Position numbers and translations under genes: made by a program
Source of the DNA: Chlamydiota bacterium
Lineage (GTDB): Bacteria > Chlamydiota > Chlamydiia > Chlamydiales > Rhabdochlamydiaceae
DNA length: 64,000 bases
Direction of reading: 5' to 3'
Assembly (NCBI GenBank): GCA_021772335.1
Contig: JAJFMD010000002.1
Location: 62,001 to 126,000, forward strand
Shown here: positions 25,016-34,190 of the stretch, piece after piece
How positions within the stretch are numbered: the first letter of the stretch is position 1
How the letters are laid out: each line of letters begins with the position of its first letter
Notes under the pieces: model-generated
The model's input: only the letters and a program-made list of their open reading frames with translations
Told to the model about the DNA's origin: nothing
Databases searched by the model: none

Positions 25016-26557
25016 ATGACAGAAGCAGTTTCTAAGATCCCCATTGATTTATTCCGACATGACCTACACTTTAGTCGCCACGCGCAGCCAGATAAATATG
25101 TGCTCCTAGAGATTAATCGACATTTTGAATTGGATACAGAGGGCAAAACACACGCGTTTTCAAAAAAAACGTTCGACCATTTTCAAAAGCAAATAATAAA
25201 AGAATCTTCTTTTTTACATGACCTTTTACCAGCAGAGAGAGTTTTTTTTGAAAGAAATATCGATGAGATGAATACTCATGTCATTGCCGTTCACAATCAG
25301 AGAACAAAGAAAAATTCTGGCGCACGCTTTATTCATGTTCTTTTGCTTATTTTGACTTTAGGTGCGCTGCGCTATATTTCTACAAGGGTAGTTAAATCTC
25401 TATCACTACCTAAAAATTGGACGACAGAAGTTCTTTCTCGGGATCTCGATAAAATGCCCGATAGAGCTCTTCTTCAGCTCAGCGGGCAACAGCTACAAAA
25501 CTTTGATCTCAATAAACTGAGAAAATCCACGCTTAAAACCATCGCTTTCTATCACCACAGCGTTCTTGATTGGGAATCCTTTACTGATGATAGCTTAGTA
25601 ATGCTTAGAAAAAGCGCTCAAACCCAGGTGAAAAATAATGCCGATCAAGAACTGTTAAAACGAGAGCAAGTGGCTATTCAAAGCCAATGGGGAGAATGCA
25701 CAAGAGAAAACTTCTCTGCGGTTTTTAATGGCTATATGACTAGTCGGAAAGCAAATGATGTTATGTCGAATGAAATGATGCGTTATCTTAACCGCATGGT
25801 CTCGCTAGTGTCGCCAGAGGATTTAGATCGACTAACAGCTGATGAATTTAAACAGTTAGATCATAATAAGTTGCCCGCAAGCGCGCTTAGTCAAATTGAT
25901 AGAAATCTTATGAATCTAAGTTTAAGCTCTATAGAAAGTAAATTTAGTGAGCTTGAAGATGATTTTCTTGTAAAAGCGATGAAATTGCACGTCAAAGAAA
26001 ATGAATTCATAGGGGATAAACCTGATTTATCAAAGATGGAACCACCTCGATTTGTTCAATTGATTAATTCTCATTATTTTCTCAATGAATTTGAGATAGG
26101 CAGGATTCGTCCAGATGTGATTTCTGTTTTTATTGATACGATGCCTTTGGAAAATCTCTTTGAACTCAGCGCCTTTCAGATCACCTGCCCGGATACCTGG
26201 AAGGACCTCGACAAGGATAAATTAGATCATGAAAAAGAAGGATATTTAAAATTTTTATTCCTATTTACTGGCCTTAAAGATTGTTCGGATTTGAGTAATA
26301 ACTACTTGATATTATTAAATAATTGTTTTGAATCGTTTTTGTCTAACCCTGTTAAAAACAAGATTGGAGAGAAGAATAAGCCTAATCAATGGGAATTTAG
26401 TTTAAGTTTATCTTTGAAATTTTTTGCTAATATTAACATAAAGCAAATTCATCTGATTACAGCCCTTCAAAATTTAAATAATACTCAGAAAGTTCAGTTT
26501 TTATCTATGTTCAATAACGAATCAAATAAAAAATATGTCAAAGAACTTATTAGTTAA
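25016..26557 (+). CDS. Hypothetical chlamydia-type protein, paralogue of the next gene
   Basis: A 513-residue protein of unknown function. The N-terminal ~100 residues are soluble (FDHFQKQIIKESSFL, AERVFFERNIDEMNTHVIAV) and end in a hydrophobic stretch, RFIHVLLLILTLGALRYIS, at about 103-121. The following gene has the same arrangement with related residues, so the two form a paralogous pair that shares this N-terminal module and differs afterwards. The C-terminal 390 residues are helical with repeated LxxLDxxxLPxxALxxID-like stretches. A single hydrophobic segment and the tandem arrangement suggest a membrane-associated or secreted protein. GAGGAAG precedes the ATG. Confidence 0.75.
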   Translation: MTEAVSKIPIDLFRHDLHFSRHAQPDKYVLLEINRHFELDTEGKTHAFSKKTFDHFQKQIIKESSFLHDLLPAERVFFERNIDEMNTHVIAVHNQRTKKNSGARFIHVLLLILTLGALRYISTRVVKSLSLPKNWTTEVLSRDLDKMPDRALLQLSGQQLQNFDLNKLRKSTLKTIAFYHHSVLDWESFTDDSLVMLRKSAQTQVKNNADQELLKREQVAIQSQWGECTRENFSAVFNGYMTSRKANDVMSNEMMRYLNRMVSLVSPEDLDRLTADEFKQLDHNKLPASALSQIDRNLMNLSLSSIESKFSELEDDFLVKAMKLHVKENEFIGDKPDLSKMEPPRFVQLINSHYFLNEFEIGRIRPDVISVFIDTMPLENLFELSAFQITCPDTWKDLDKDKLDHEKEGYLKFLFLFTGLKDCSDLSNNYLILLNNCFESFLSNPVKNKIGEKNKPNQWEFSLSLSLKFFANINIKQIHLITALQNLNNTQKVQFLSMFNNESNKKYVKELIS

Positions 26558-26662
26558 TAAAAATTTTACTTTTACAGGTAATTATTATTCCAGTTTATTT
26601 AAAAAGAGTTAATTAGTACAATAGCGTTTTAATTAATTTTAATAAATAAACTGGGTTGTTAT

Positions 26663-28033
26663 ATGAGTAGTTCTATACCACGTGAGTTTCTTAACCAAAA
26701 CCTTTCTTTAGGAAAAAATTCAGATCAGATGCTGATTTTCAACTCCAAAGAAAAAACGTATAGCGTTGTCTCTTCAAAAGAGCAGCATAAAGGAGTTTCT
26801 TCTCCTAAAACGGTTTTTAATAAGTTTAGAGAAACTGTTGAATCTTTATCTCAAGAAGATCTCAACAAAATGGATGCTTCTGAGCAAGCTTTCTTTAAGC
26901 GCAATGTTAACCATGTGAATGAGAAGATCAGTCATCATAACAATAAGGTAGAGTCTAGCCTTCTTATTAAAATCATCAATTTTGTTTGCTGGCTATTCAC
27001 TTTTGGTAAGTTTGATTACAAAGGATCTCTTAAAATTAAAGAGATCGAAATGAATAAAGGGTTCTTCAAGCCCGCCTCTTCTGATAATAACAATGTAATT
27101 GAGATTTCCGATTATCCTATCGATACAGGAGCTCTTTCTTTAAAAGACGTTGCTAAAATGTCTTATGACACAATAACAAAAGAGCAATTCGTTCAATTTT
27201 ATAATGAAGCAACAGAAGAACAAGTGCGTGAGATTCCACTTTGGGTCATCGCTAAATATCGCAATGACATTGATTTAAATAAATACGGACATGAGATTTT
27301 TGAAAAAGCTGGGATGAAAGAGCAAATGCGCAATATCATCAATACAGCTATTGATTTAAAAAAAAAGGGGGACGAAACCGCTCCAGCGGCCAATTCAGAG
27401 CTTTGGGCGATCGTGGGCAACCTCGCGGCGAACGTCGACTTCAGCAAACCTCTACAAGGCCAGCTAAACAGCACTGTCAAGGATCACATTGTCAGACGCA
27501 TCAAAGAATACATCGAAACAGATTTTCGCAAGGAAATGCTCGATAAAATGGAACAATTTGCTCCTAATCCGCAAAATGCAGTCCTTTTTGATGTACTCAA
27601 GAATATCTTGATCTACAATATCGAAAAAGCAGGCGTTGAAATGCCTCCTGTTGAAGTGAGTGCCTATGAGCTTGTTTTCAATAGCAAAGAGGCTTCAGAG
27701 AAACTCGTGCGTCAAACTGCAGAGCAGCTTTGCGAACGTGTTCTTAAGACGATTGATTGGAATGATATAAATAAAAAAGGCTTTTTAGACGTATGCGATA
27801 AAATCGGCATTGATAATCTAAAACGTTTAGATTTACCACGTCTTATAGAGCTCTATCAAAACATGAAGACACTCTTTGGAATGAACTCTGCGGGTTTTAA
27901 TGTTGCTGATATGGGAAATAACTTCCTATCACAATTAACTCGGCTCGGAGATCAGTTCTTTAAAGGCGTTCCTGGCGCGAATATTGCAGAGACAGTTCTT
28001 GACCAAGTTCAAGGTATTGCTCAAGCCACGTAA
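26663..28033 (+). CDS. Hypothetical chlamydia-type protein, paralogue of the preceding gene
   Basis: A 456-residue protein whose N-terminus parallels the upstream gene: FNKFRETVESLSQEDL, DASEQAFFKRNVNHVNEKI, SHHNNKVESSLLIKIINF, then the hydrophobic IIKNFVCW-like stretch ending LFTFGKFDY (about residues 96-114). The remaining 340 residues are helical and polar without a family that I recognise. One stretch around 27360-27500 is visibly richer in GC than its surroundings. It ends just before a strong bidirectional terminator. No catalytic motif is seen. Confidence 0.75.
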   Translation: MSSSIPREFLNQNLSLGKNSDQMLIFNSKEKTYSVVSSKEQHKGVSSPKTVFNKFRETVESLSQEDLNKMDASEQAFFKRNVNHVNEKISHHNNKVESSLLIKIINFVCWLFTFGKFDYKGSLKIKEIEMNKGFFKPASSDNNNVIEISDYPIDTGALSLKDVAKMSYDTITKEQFVQFYNEATEEQVREIPLWVIAKYRNDIDLNKYGHEIFEKAGMKEQMRNIINTAIDLKKKGDETAPAANSELWAIVGNLAANVDFSKPLQGQLNSTVKDHIVRRIKEYIETDFRKEMLDKMEQFAPNPQNAVLFDVLKNILIYNIEKAGVEMPPVEVSAYELVFNSKEASEKLVRQTAEQLCERVLKTIDWNDINKKGFLDVCDKIGIDNLKRLDLPRLIELYQNMKTLFGMNSAGFNVADMGNNFLSQLTRLGDQFFKGVPGANIAETVLDQVQGIAQAT

Positions 28034-28055
28034 CCTCTTTCCAATACGCTATATA

Positions 28056-28092
28056 AAAACACCTCAGGCCATTAGGCTTGAGGTGTTTTTTT
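28056..28092. terminator. Bidirectional rho-independent terminator
   Basis: CACCTCAGGCC and GGCTTGAGGTG form an 11-bp stem (one G-T wobble) with the loop ATTA. A run of A lies on the left and a run of eight T on the right. It therefore works for the plus-strand gene ending at 28033 and for the minus-strand transporter gene ending at 28092. Confidence 0.92.
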
Positions 28093-29375
28093 TATGCTTC
28101 TTCAAGTTGCTGAAATTGAGGTTTAGGACAGAGCTTGTAGACAGCGAGGTTCCATCCAAAGAATATGATGATTAAGCTAATTGTTAGAAGCTGAAGGTTC
28201 ATTCCGTGATTGTAAAACTGAAGGAAGAGGATCATAAAGCCCGCTATTGCCTTAGATGTGCGATGGACAAACACATCAATCACTGCCTTAGCGCGGAATT
28301 TCTCTTCTAAGCTCATCGGCAAATACATCATTTCCTTAATCACGCCAAACAGTGAAAAGTCAAACGCTTTAACAGCGATGAAACAATAAGTGATTACAGG
28401 GAAAGTAGGAAAAAGCATAAACCCTAGAGCGTTGAGGCCTAGAACGCAGGGAACAAAGAAGTGGCTATTGCGCAATCCAAATAGGTGGACGAGTAAAAAA
28501 GTGCCGACAACCTGCAAACAAAGAGTGCTCATTTGGACTATGCTAAATACACGCCCGCAATATTGAGTGCGCAGATCCTCTGTTAATACTGCATGTTCTA
28601 GAGAGACACTGAACTGAAAATCGATAACCGCAGAAGAAAGCTGCATGAAAAGAACAGCAATCAAGATAAATAGCAGCGCTTTCGATTTAAAAATTAGATT
28701 AATGTTATTGCGGAAGGATGTGTCATATTTTGTTGCTTCAAGAGAGTTTTCTGAAGTTTTATCAAGGAATCCGCTTGCTTTAAGCATCATGCGGAACATG
28801 GGAATTATCACAAAACAAACAGGCAGCGCGGCTAGCAGTAAACTTTTTGATCCCATTTTAACAGCAAGGAAGCCAGGAACCGTACTTCCACATAAACTAC
28901 CTAAAGCTCCTACAGCGAATATGATGCCATAAAGATATTTGGCTCTCCCCTTCTTTACAGTTGAATGAATCACAGACCAAAGTTGCTGGAAGAGCATCAG
29001 GACATAAATGTCTTTCCAAACATACAAAAAGAATGCGAGAAATGGAATTTTAGAGAGAAAAAGATAGGTTGAAGCGTGAACAAGAGCAATGTTGGCGCAG
29101 GTAGCAAGGATCATCTTAAAGTGACCAATCTTCGGCAGATAGCGATTGTATAAAGCGACGACAAGAAAATTTAGAGGCACAGTCGCAAGCCAAGCATAAG
29201 TGACAGATTCTGAACCAAAATTGCTGATTAAAAGGGAGATGCTGACAGGCCTAATGATTGAGTAGTCGAGATTGATTAAAAAACCACACAACATCGCTGT
29301 GATGATAAATAGGCTTTCCTTGCCAGTGAAGCTTTTGAGCTCCCCTACTACCGCTTGTAATTTTCTTTTCAGCAT
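28092..29375 (-). CDS. ADP/ATP carrier (NTT/Tlc) family-related transporter
   Basis: A 427-residue protein with about eleven or twelve hydrophobic segments. The segment KEMMYLPMSLEEKFRAKAVI followed by DVFVHRTSKAIAG matches the signature of nucleotide transporters of obligate intracellular bacteria and plastids (KE-x-x-Y-x-P-L-x-x-E-x-K-x-K-x-K-A-x-I-D-V). It is shorter than typical NTT proteins of around 500 residues and diverged in the first half, so substrate and direction (ATP/ADP exchange or another solute) cannot be told. Its 3' end shares a bidirectional terminator with the convergent gene. It probably sits in the inner membrane and imports a host metabolite. Confidence 0.8.
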   Translation of the reverse strand: MLKRKLQAVVGELKSFTGKESLFIITAMLCGFLINLDYSIIRPVSISLLISNFGSESVTYAWLATVPLNFLVVALYNRYLPKIGHFKMILATCANIALVHASTYLFLSKIPFLAFFLYVWKDIYVLMLFQQLWSVIHSTVKKGRAKYLYGIIFAVGALGSLCGSTVPGFLAVKMGSKSLLLAALPVCFVIIPMFRMMLKASGFLDKTSENSLEATKYDTSFRNNINLIFKSKALLFILIAVLFMQLSSAVIDFQFSVSLEHAVLTEDLRTQYCGRVFSIVQMSTLCLQVVGTFLLVHLFGLRNSHFFVPCVLGLNALGFMLFPTFPVITYCFIAVKAFDFSLFGVIKEMMYLPMSLEEKFRAKAVIDVFVHRTSKAIAGFMILFLQFYNHGMNLQLLTISLIIIFFGWNLAVYKLCPKPQFQQLEEA

Positions 29376-29439
29376 ATAAGGCTAATATAAAATTTTTAAA
29401 TCAAGAGTATAGCCGATTTCGCTTCAATATAAAAGGGTT

Positions 29440-30672
29440 CTATTTAGAGCATATAAGAAATTTTTGCTCATGGTCAGGGGCGATATATACCCAAGAATTT
29501 GTTCTAGATGGGATAGAGATTTGAGAAAAGTTGCTCGCATCACTGATTTCTTGATTCCGGTCAATAACAGGAAAGTGAAGCTTTCTGGCCTTATTATGTT
29601 CCTTTGTAAGCTTCCAAGCAAATAGCTCATCGGGGATTTTCAATTTTTTTTGAATGCTTTCTATCTGTTTTATTGTGAATTTCACAGGGATTTGAACCGC
29701 CTTAAAGCGGCTTTTGCGGTTGATAAAACAGTGCGCATCTAGATAAAGAGGATGCTTAGGATCCTTCGCTATTTCATATAGAGCGGTAAGGATTTCATGG
29801 TCACTAAACTTTAAAAAACCCTCAAGATCATTAAGCTTATCCCTGAGGTAGCCTTGCATAAAGCGTGCAATATGAAAAGAGTAAGACTTTACCGAGGACA
29901 CTTGATAAACGCGTCTGTACATAAAATGACGGGCTAGCAATAGCGCTTCGCACGATTCAATACCATTTTCATCAATACCAAGTTCTAGTCCTTCTTCATT
30001 GAGAGCTGGAAGAATGCGCAGCGTTTCAATTAACTGCTGATAGTCGAATAAGCCATAAGCAACACCTGTACACTTTGCATCGCGCAATAAATAGTCAATG
30101 CGATCGGCCCCAAAGAAATCCCCGGCAATAATTTGTGCGACAACGCGTTCCCAATTAGAGAAGTTGCATAGCTCATCGCGAGGTCTCAGGTGTTTAAGTG
30201 TTTTTTCTCCCAGTGCAATTTTAATCAAATCCGAGAGAACATCTTGCTTGGGATATTTGCTCTGCAGCTTTTTCCATAAAGATTTTAAGTTTGAGCTCTC
30301 AATTATTTTCAAAGTCCAAAGCTCATGTCCCTTATTTCCAAAAATCGCACTCTCGGCAACATGAGAAAAAGGGAGATGACCAAGATCATGACATAAAGCA
30401 GCGAGCCTAACAATTTTGCGCCAATACTCAAAATCAGGTTTCTGTTTGATGTATTTAGTACTGCTTGTGATTTGATCGAAGATGCGTGTTGCAAGCTCCA
30501 TTGTTCCTAGCGAATGCTCAAAACGGGAGTGCGTTGCTCCTGGATAAATGAGATAGGCGATGCCAAGTTGTCTGATGTAGCGCAGTCGCTGAAAGGGAAT
30601 ACTGTCGATTACCTGCCTTTCAAAATCATCGTAAGAGATAAATCCGTGGACAGAATCGTAGATTTTTTTCAT
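29440..30672 (-). CDS. HD-domain phosphohydrolase (dGTPase/SAMHD1-like)
   Basis: A 410-residue metal-dependent phosphohydrolase of the HD superfamily. The N-terminus YDSVHGFISYDDFERQVIDS and RLRYIRQLG are typical of the dNTP triphosphohydrolase-like group. Metal ligands are visible as His53 in HSRFEHSLG, the His95-Asp96 pair in LCHDLGHLPFSH, and a later Asp in ADRIDYLLRDA. Members cleave dNTPs or related nucleotides; the exact substrate is unknown. Divergent from a glycosyltransferase gene, with about 48 bases between the two starts. Confidence 0.9.
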   Translation of the reverse strand: MKKIYDSVHGFISYDDFERQVIDSIPFQRLRYIRQLGIAYLIYPGATHSRFEHSLGTMELATRIFDQITSSTKYIKQKPDFEYWRKIVRLAALCHDLGHLPFSHVAESAIFGNKGHELWTLKIIESSNLKSLWKKLQSKYPKQDVLSDLIKIALGEKTLKHLRPRDELCNFSNWERVVAQIIAGDFFGADRIDYLLRDAKCTGVAYGLFDYQQLIETLRILPALNEEGLELGIDENGIESCEALLLARHFMYRRVYQVSSVKSYSFHIARFMQGYLRDKLNDLEGFLKFSDHEILTALYEIAKDPKHPLYLDAHCFINRKSRFKAVQIPVKFTIKQIESIQKKLKIPDELFAWKLTKEHNKARKLHFPVIDRNQEISDASNFSQISIPSRTNSWVYIAPDHEQKFLICSK

Positions 30673-30720
30673 TCATTCATCCTATGCTCATTCCGAGTAA
30701 TCTTCAATTTCGGCTTTCTT

Positions 30721-31455
30721 ATGATTAGTGTAACCATTTTAACTAAAAATTCACAAAGAACTCTGAAAAAAACTTTACAATCTCTCCTTACGTTTCCTGA
30801 AGTATTGATTTATGATAGCGGATCAACAGATAACACTTTAGAGATTGCGCGTCTTTTTCCTAATGTCACCATTTATCAGGGAGAGTTCGAAGGGTTTGGC
30901 ATTGCGCACAATAAAATGAGCGAGCTCGCAAAGCACGATTGGATTTTATCCATCGATAGTGATGAAGAGCTCTCCCCTGCCCTGTGTTCTGAAATTCATG
31001 AACTTGATTTCAATGAAAACGTGGTTTATCGCCTTAATCGTCTCAACATGTTCAATGGTAAGAAAATGAAATGTTGCAGTGGTTGGTATCCAGATCCTGT
31101 CGTCCGTCTCTATCATAGGAAAAAAACGAGCTTCACCACGAATAAAGTTCATGAAAAAGTCGCAGTCGATAAATTAGAGATCATCGATCTATCTCAACCT
31201 CTCTATCATACACCATACCTCGCAATCAGCGATTTTCTCGACAAGATGCAACACTACTCAACACTATTTAGCGAAGAGAAAAAAGGAAAAACTGTTTCAG
31301 TTTCAAAAGCACTCCTGCACAGCTGGTACGCTTTCTTTAAGAGCTATATCTTAAAGCGTGGTTTCCTAGGCGGCAAAGAGGGACTCATCATCTCAATGTA
31401 CAATGGCCATACCGCCTTCTATAAATACCTTAAGCTGCTAGAGATTAAAGAGTAG
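30721..31455 (+). CDS. Glycosyltransferase family 2 (WaaE/KdtX-like)
   Basis: A 244-residue GT-A fold enzyme. The start is the ATG of MISVTILTKNSQRTLKKTL; the longer reading frame to the left overlaps the divergent HD gene and has no family sequence. Family motifs: LIYDSGSTDNTLEIAR (nucleotide-sugar binding), WILSIDSDEEL (DxD-type metal site) and FLGGKEGLIIS near the end. Such enzymes often add a glucose or heptose to the lipopolysaccharide core, so this may modify the chlamydial LPS. Convergent with the next gene, overlapping by 11 bases. Confidence 0.88.
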   Translation: MISVTILTKNSQRTLKKTLQSLLTFPEVLIYDSGSTDNTLEIARLFPNVTIYQGEFEGFGIAHNKMSELAKHDWILSIDSDEELSPALCSEIHELDFNENVVYRLNRLNMFNGKKMKCCSGWYPDPVVRLYHRKKTSFTTNKVHEKVAVDKLEIIDLSQPLYHTPYLAISDFLDKMQHYSTLFSEEKKGKTVSVSKALLHSWYAFFKSYILKRGFLGGKEGLIISMYNGHTAFYKYLKLLEIKE

Positions 31456-32596
31456 GTTGTTTTTTTACACCGCTGTGCCAAGTGAGCTGTTGATTTTTTT
31501 CAGTCACATGGAGCTTAAATAGTTCAGGATTCGCAATTTTTTGCATTAATATTTTGTTCAACGCGATTCCTTCAATTTTGAAAGCGATTTTAGAGATGGA
31601 TTCGCGCTCTCCAAGTTCAATTAGCCGTTGCATACAAGGAATTTCAAGATGAGGGAATATTTTATTGCACTGAGGAATGTCAACATTATTTAAAAAATGA
31701 GAGTCTTTAAAATTACCTAATTTACAGAACAGTTGATAACGGCTGTTAGATTCCTCTTCTATTTTTGCAATTTCCTCATCAGAATTTTCACTATTATACA
31801 ATTGTGTCGCTGTCATGCTACGAATCCTTTGATTGAGAGCCTCTTGCATTAGATCGCCCCCTTTTGCGCAAGATAGCAGAAATTTCACCTTGTTCGGCGT
31901 AAGATCATGATGATCTCGTGAGAGACATAAGCGATCGAGAAAAGTGAGAAGCGCCGCTATTTGAGGCATGTTGGAATGCTCATCTCTCTGAAAAGTATTA
32001 ATAGCCTTTTGTAAAGAATGGGGACTAACTTTACCTAGATAAGTGCAATGCATGATCGTACGACAATTGAACCAGTGCATAAATAGCTGTTGCGTTTCTT
32101 CATCGTATTTGAGTTCGTTTAAGATTTTTGCGACAATAACTTTCTTGTCTTTGACGGCTAGAGCCTTAGAGGTTTTGCTTAAAGCCGGGAAATCGCGAAC
32201 ATAGATCATCAAATAAAAGAGTTCTATTGTTTTTCTGTCGGCATAAGGAAGAACAGAAAAAGCATCTTCAACCTCTTTTAAAGCAGTTGGATTAATCAGT
32301 CTGAGAAAGCGCTGATTATTTACATCAGATCTCTTATTTAGCAGATCATCTAATACCTGCACTGCGTAGCAAGCTCTGCCTGTTGCTGAAGAATTGCCAA
32401 ACAATACTTTTTCATGAATTTGAGAGCCTTCACTCCAATATGCTTTAAAGGTAGGACTGTCATGGCAAAAAGAAAGCAAGAAAGGATAGTGATGCAGGAG
32501 AGGAGTTTGTGAAATCGGAGTCTTAATTTCTGCCTGCAAAGAACAGGTTGAAGAGAGTAAAGCAATAGATACTGCTGCAGTAATAATCTTTTTCAT
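31445..32596 (-). CDS. Hypothetical secreted protein with signal peptide
   Basis: A 383-residue protein starting MKKIITAAVSIALLSSTCSL followed by QA and a likely signal-peptidase I site before EIKTP. Start choice: GGAGG lies six bases before this ATG, and three before another ATG directly upstream; longer in-frame starts lack a ribosome binding site and would bury the signal peptide. The mature part is helical and polar, with a conserved-looking WFNCRTIMHCTYLG. No known domain is recognised. It should be periplasmic or outer-membrane associated. It converges with the glycosyltransferase gene. Confidence 0.78.
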   Translation of the reverse strand: MKKIITAAVSIALLSSTCSLQAEIKTPISQTPLLHHYPFLLSFCHDSPTFKAYWSEGSQIHEKVLFGNSSATGRACYAVQVLDDLLNKRSDVNNQRFLRLINPTALKEVEDAFSVLPYADRKTIELFYLMIYVRDFPALSKTSKALAVKDKKVIVAKILNELKYDEETQQLFMHWFNCRTIMHCTYLGKVSPHSLQKAINTFQRDEHSNMPQIAALLTFLDRLCLSRDHHDLTPNKVKFLLSCAKGGDLMQEALNQRIRSMTATQLYNSENSDEEIAKIEEESNSRYQLFCKLGNFKDSHFLNNVDIPQCNKIFPHLEIPCMQRLIELGERESISKIAFKIEGIALNKILMQKIANPELFKLHVTEKNQQLTWHSGVKKQPTL

Positions 32597-32729
32597 CATG
32601 TGCCTCCAAAAAAAGCGTTGATAGGACATTATCAAAGAAGCGTACTTAATGCAATAGCCTCGGTTATTCGTTGCTTTTATTTTCTTCAAGAATTAAAATT
32701 TGCCAAATATTAACGATTTTTATTAGAAA

Positions 32730-33197
32730 ATGAAAAAACAAATTATACTAGCGACATCAATTTTCAGTTTTATTTTAACAAGTTGTGCAACTAAATATCA
32801 GCCAAGCTCCTTTTTTTCAGGAGGATATTCAGAAATCAGAACAACCTCCGATACATTCCTTGTTTCCTTTAATGGAAACGGTTTTACATCAAAACAAAGA
32901 GCGCTGCGCTTTGCACTCCTAAGAGCATCAGAGCTCGCTGTTCAAAACAACTATCACTATTTTTCTATACTATCGACAATTGATGATACGAAAAGCAGCA
33001 TGCATGCTCATACCTATAACAGAGCTTCAGGATCCAAAGAGGCTTCTAATTATTCATCAAATAGTTCGAGTTCTACCGATTTCTATACCGTCGACCAGCC
33101 CTGCATCAATCTCACAATCAAATGTTACAAAGATAAGCCTGAGAATATCGAAGTGATCGATGCTCATGAGTATTTTACCTATAATTCACATAATTAG
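32730..33197 (+). CDS. Putative lipoprotein (CC0125/CC1285-like)
   Basis: A 155-residue lipoprotein: MKKQIILATSIFSFILTSC ends in a lipobox LTSC with the lipidated Cys19. The mature start ATKYQPSSFFSGGYSE and the block FNGNGFTSKQRALRFALLRA match a small family of bacterial lipoproteins of unknown role. A Ser/Asn-rich linker (ASNYSSNSSSSTDF) follows. It probably stays in the periplasmic leaflet. It is preceded by an AT-rich region without an obvious Shine-Dalgarno, and divergent from the secreted-protein gene. Confidence 0.85.
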   Translation: MKKQIILATSIFSFILTSCATKYQPSSFFSGGYSEIRTTSDTFLVSFNGNGFTSKQRALRFALLRASELAVQNNYHYFSILSTIDDTKSSMHAHTYNRASGSKEASNYSSNSSSSTDFYTVDQPCINLTIKCYKDKPENIEVIDAHEYFTYNSHN

Positions 33198-33320
33198 ACT
33201 TAAGTGTGGATAAATAGTATTAGATTTATTACCTTATACGTCATGAAAACATTAAATTTAGATAACTCTCATTTTTCTTTCCAGCCAAAGAAGATCTCTT
33301 TTGTCTGCAAGTCTCTCAAT

Positions 33321-33338
33321 ATTCGCCTCTAGGCGAAT
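33321..33338 (+). terminator. Weak hairpin after the lipoprotein gene
   Basis: ATTCGCC-TCTA-GGCGAAT, a perfect 7-bp stem with a 4-base loop (an 8-bp palindromic extension is possible), followed by a T-rich but interrupted tail. It may end the lipoprotein transcript. The rest of the 198-base gap holds a TATAAT at 33375-33380 and a Shine-Dalgarno GAGAGGA for the next gene. Confidence 0.4.
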
Positions 33339-33395
33339 CATATTTATTTTAATACCAGTTTTTAAAATTCAAAATATAATATAGAGAGGATAGTT

Positions 33396-34058
33396 ATGTT
33401 TACATCAGTTGCAAATTTATTATTTAACAGGAGTTATACAACAAGAACTGTTGAACCCTATAAGAAAGAACATTATTCAACAGTTCGGAAGATTGCTTAC
33501 GATCATTTACCCAAACTAACGTCTATGTTGGGTAGCGATACTACAGTTTTTGAATCACAGATAAAATCCTTACTACAAAAAGACAGTTGTCTCGTTTCTT
33601 TAGAAAGCAGCAAACCAGTGGGGTTTCTCACATATCATAAGTTTAAAGCAACTCCTTGGACCCTATGGAGAAAGTTTGCAAAAATCGAACATCTTGCAGT
33701 CGACAGTACGTTCGAGAAAAAGGGACATGGACAAGTATTGCTTAATACAGCGCTTACAAAATTGGAGAAAGAAGGCATTAACTTTGTAACGCTTGAAATC
33801 ACCGATTTAGATCTCCAAAAATATTATCGAAGATTTGGGTTTAGAACTCAGTACTCATGCCAAAGTAAAACCAATGTTTATGGGATAATGATCAAAAGCT
33901 TTGAATTTCAAGAAAAGAGAACTCTGAGCAGACGGGTCTTAGATCAGGTAGCAGGACAACTCCCCCGTATTCACTCTTCTTTCTTTTACCTTCCATTGTG
34001 TGTCGCTTCATGCATTTTATTGTACAAGGAAGAGAAAAATAGGAAGTCTTTAGATTGA
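33396..34058 (+). CDS. GNAT family acetyltransferase with C-terminal hydrophobic segment
   Basis: A 220-residue protein with a GNAT domain: VGFLTYHKFKATPWTLWRKF, then IEHLAVDSTFEKKGHGQVLL (beta-4 and acetyl-CoA loop), VTLEITDLDLQKYYRRFGFR. Unlike the three acetyltransferases at 6-8 kb it ends in a hydrophobic stretch (residues ~195-210, SFFYLPLCVASCILLY) and a basic tail KEEKNRKSLD, which looks like a tail anchor. That layout is unusual for a GNAT and may place it at a membrane. GAGAGGA precedes the ATG. Substrate unknown. Confidence 0.85.
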   Translation: MFTSVANLLFNRSYTTRTVEPYKKEHYSTVRKIAYDHLPKLTSMLGSDTTVFESQIKSLLQKDSCLVSLESSKPVGFLTYHKFKATPWTLWRKFAKIEHLAVDSTFEKKGHGQVLLNTALTKLEKEGINFVTLEITDLDLQKYYRRFGFRTQYSCQSKTNVYGIMIKSFEFQEKRTLSRRVLDQVAGQLPRIHSSFFYLPLCVASCILLYKEEKNRKSLD

Positions 34059-34100
34059 CTTAGTGATTTTATATTAGTGAATTCGGATTGAGATAAGATA

Positions 34101-34174
34101 TAGCGGTAGTCGGACTCGAACCAACGACCCACGGATTATGATTCCGTTGCTCTAACCAACTGAGCTATACCGCC
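34101..34174 (-). tRNA. tRNA-Met (CAT), elongator type
   Basis: The cloverleaf reads GGCGGTA acceptor, D-arm GCTCAGTTGGTTAGAGC, anticodon stem ACGGA/TCCGT with loop ATCATAA (anticodon CAT), T-arm with GGTTCGAGTCC, and acceptor TACCGCT plus discriminator A; no CCA is encoded. It lacks the initiator marks of the next tRNA. A tRNA-Ile with lysidine-modified CAT cannot be fully excluded by eye. It lies 16 bases from tRNA-fMet and may be co-transcribed with it. Confidence 0.92.
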
Positions 34175-34190
34175 ACAGATAGAATAAAAA

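Noticed and set aside
30514-30720. N-terminal extension of the glycosyltransferase frame
   Set aside because: It overlaps the start of the divergent HD-domain gene, has no family similarity, and the ATG at 30721 begins the conserved ISVTILTKN sequence.
34101-34174. tRNA-Ile with lysidine-modified CAT anticodon
   Set aside because: The body sequence looks more like elongator tRNA-Met, and it pairs with tRNA-fMet next door. An identity check against isoleucine determinants would settle it.
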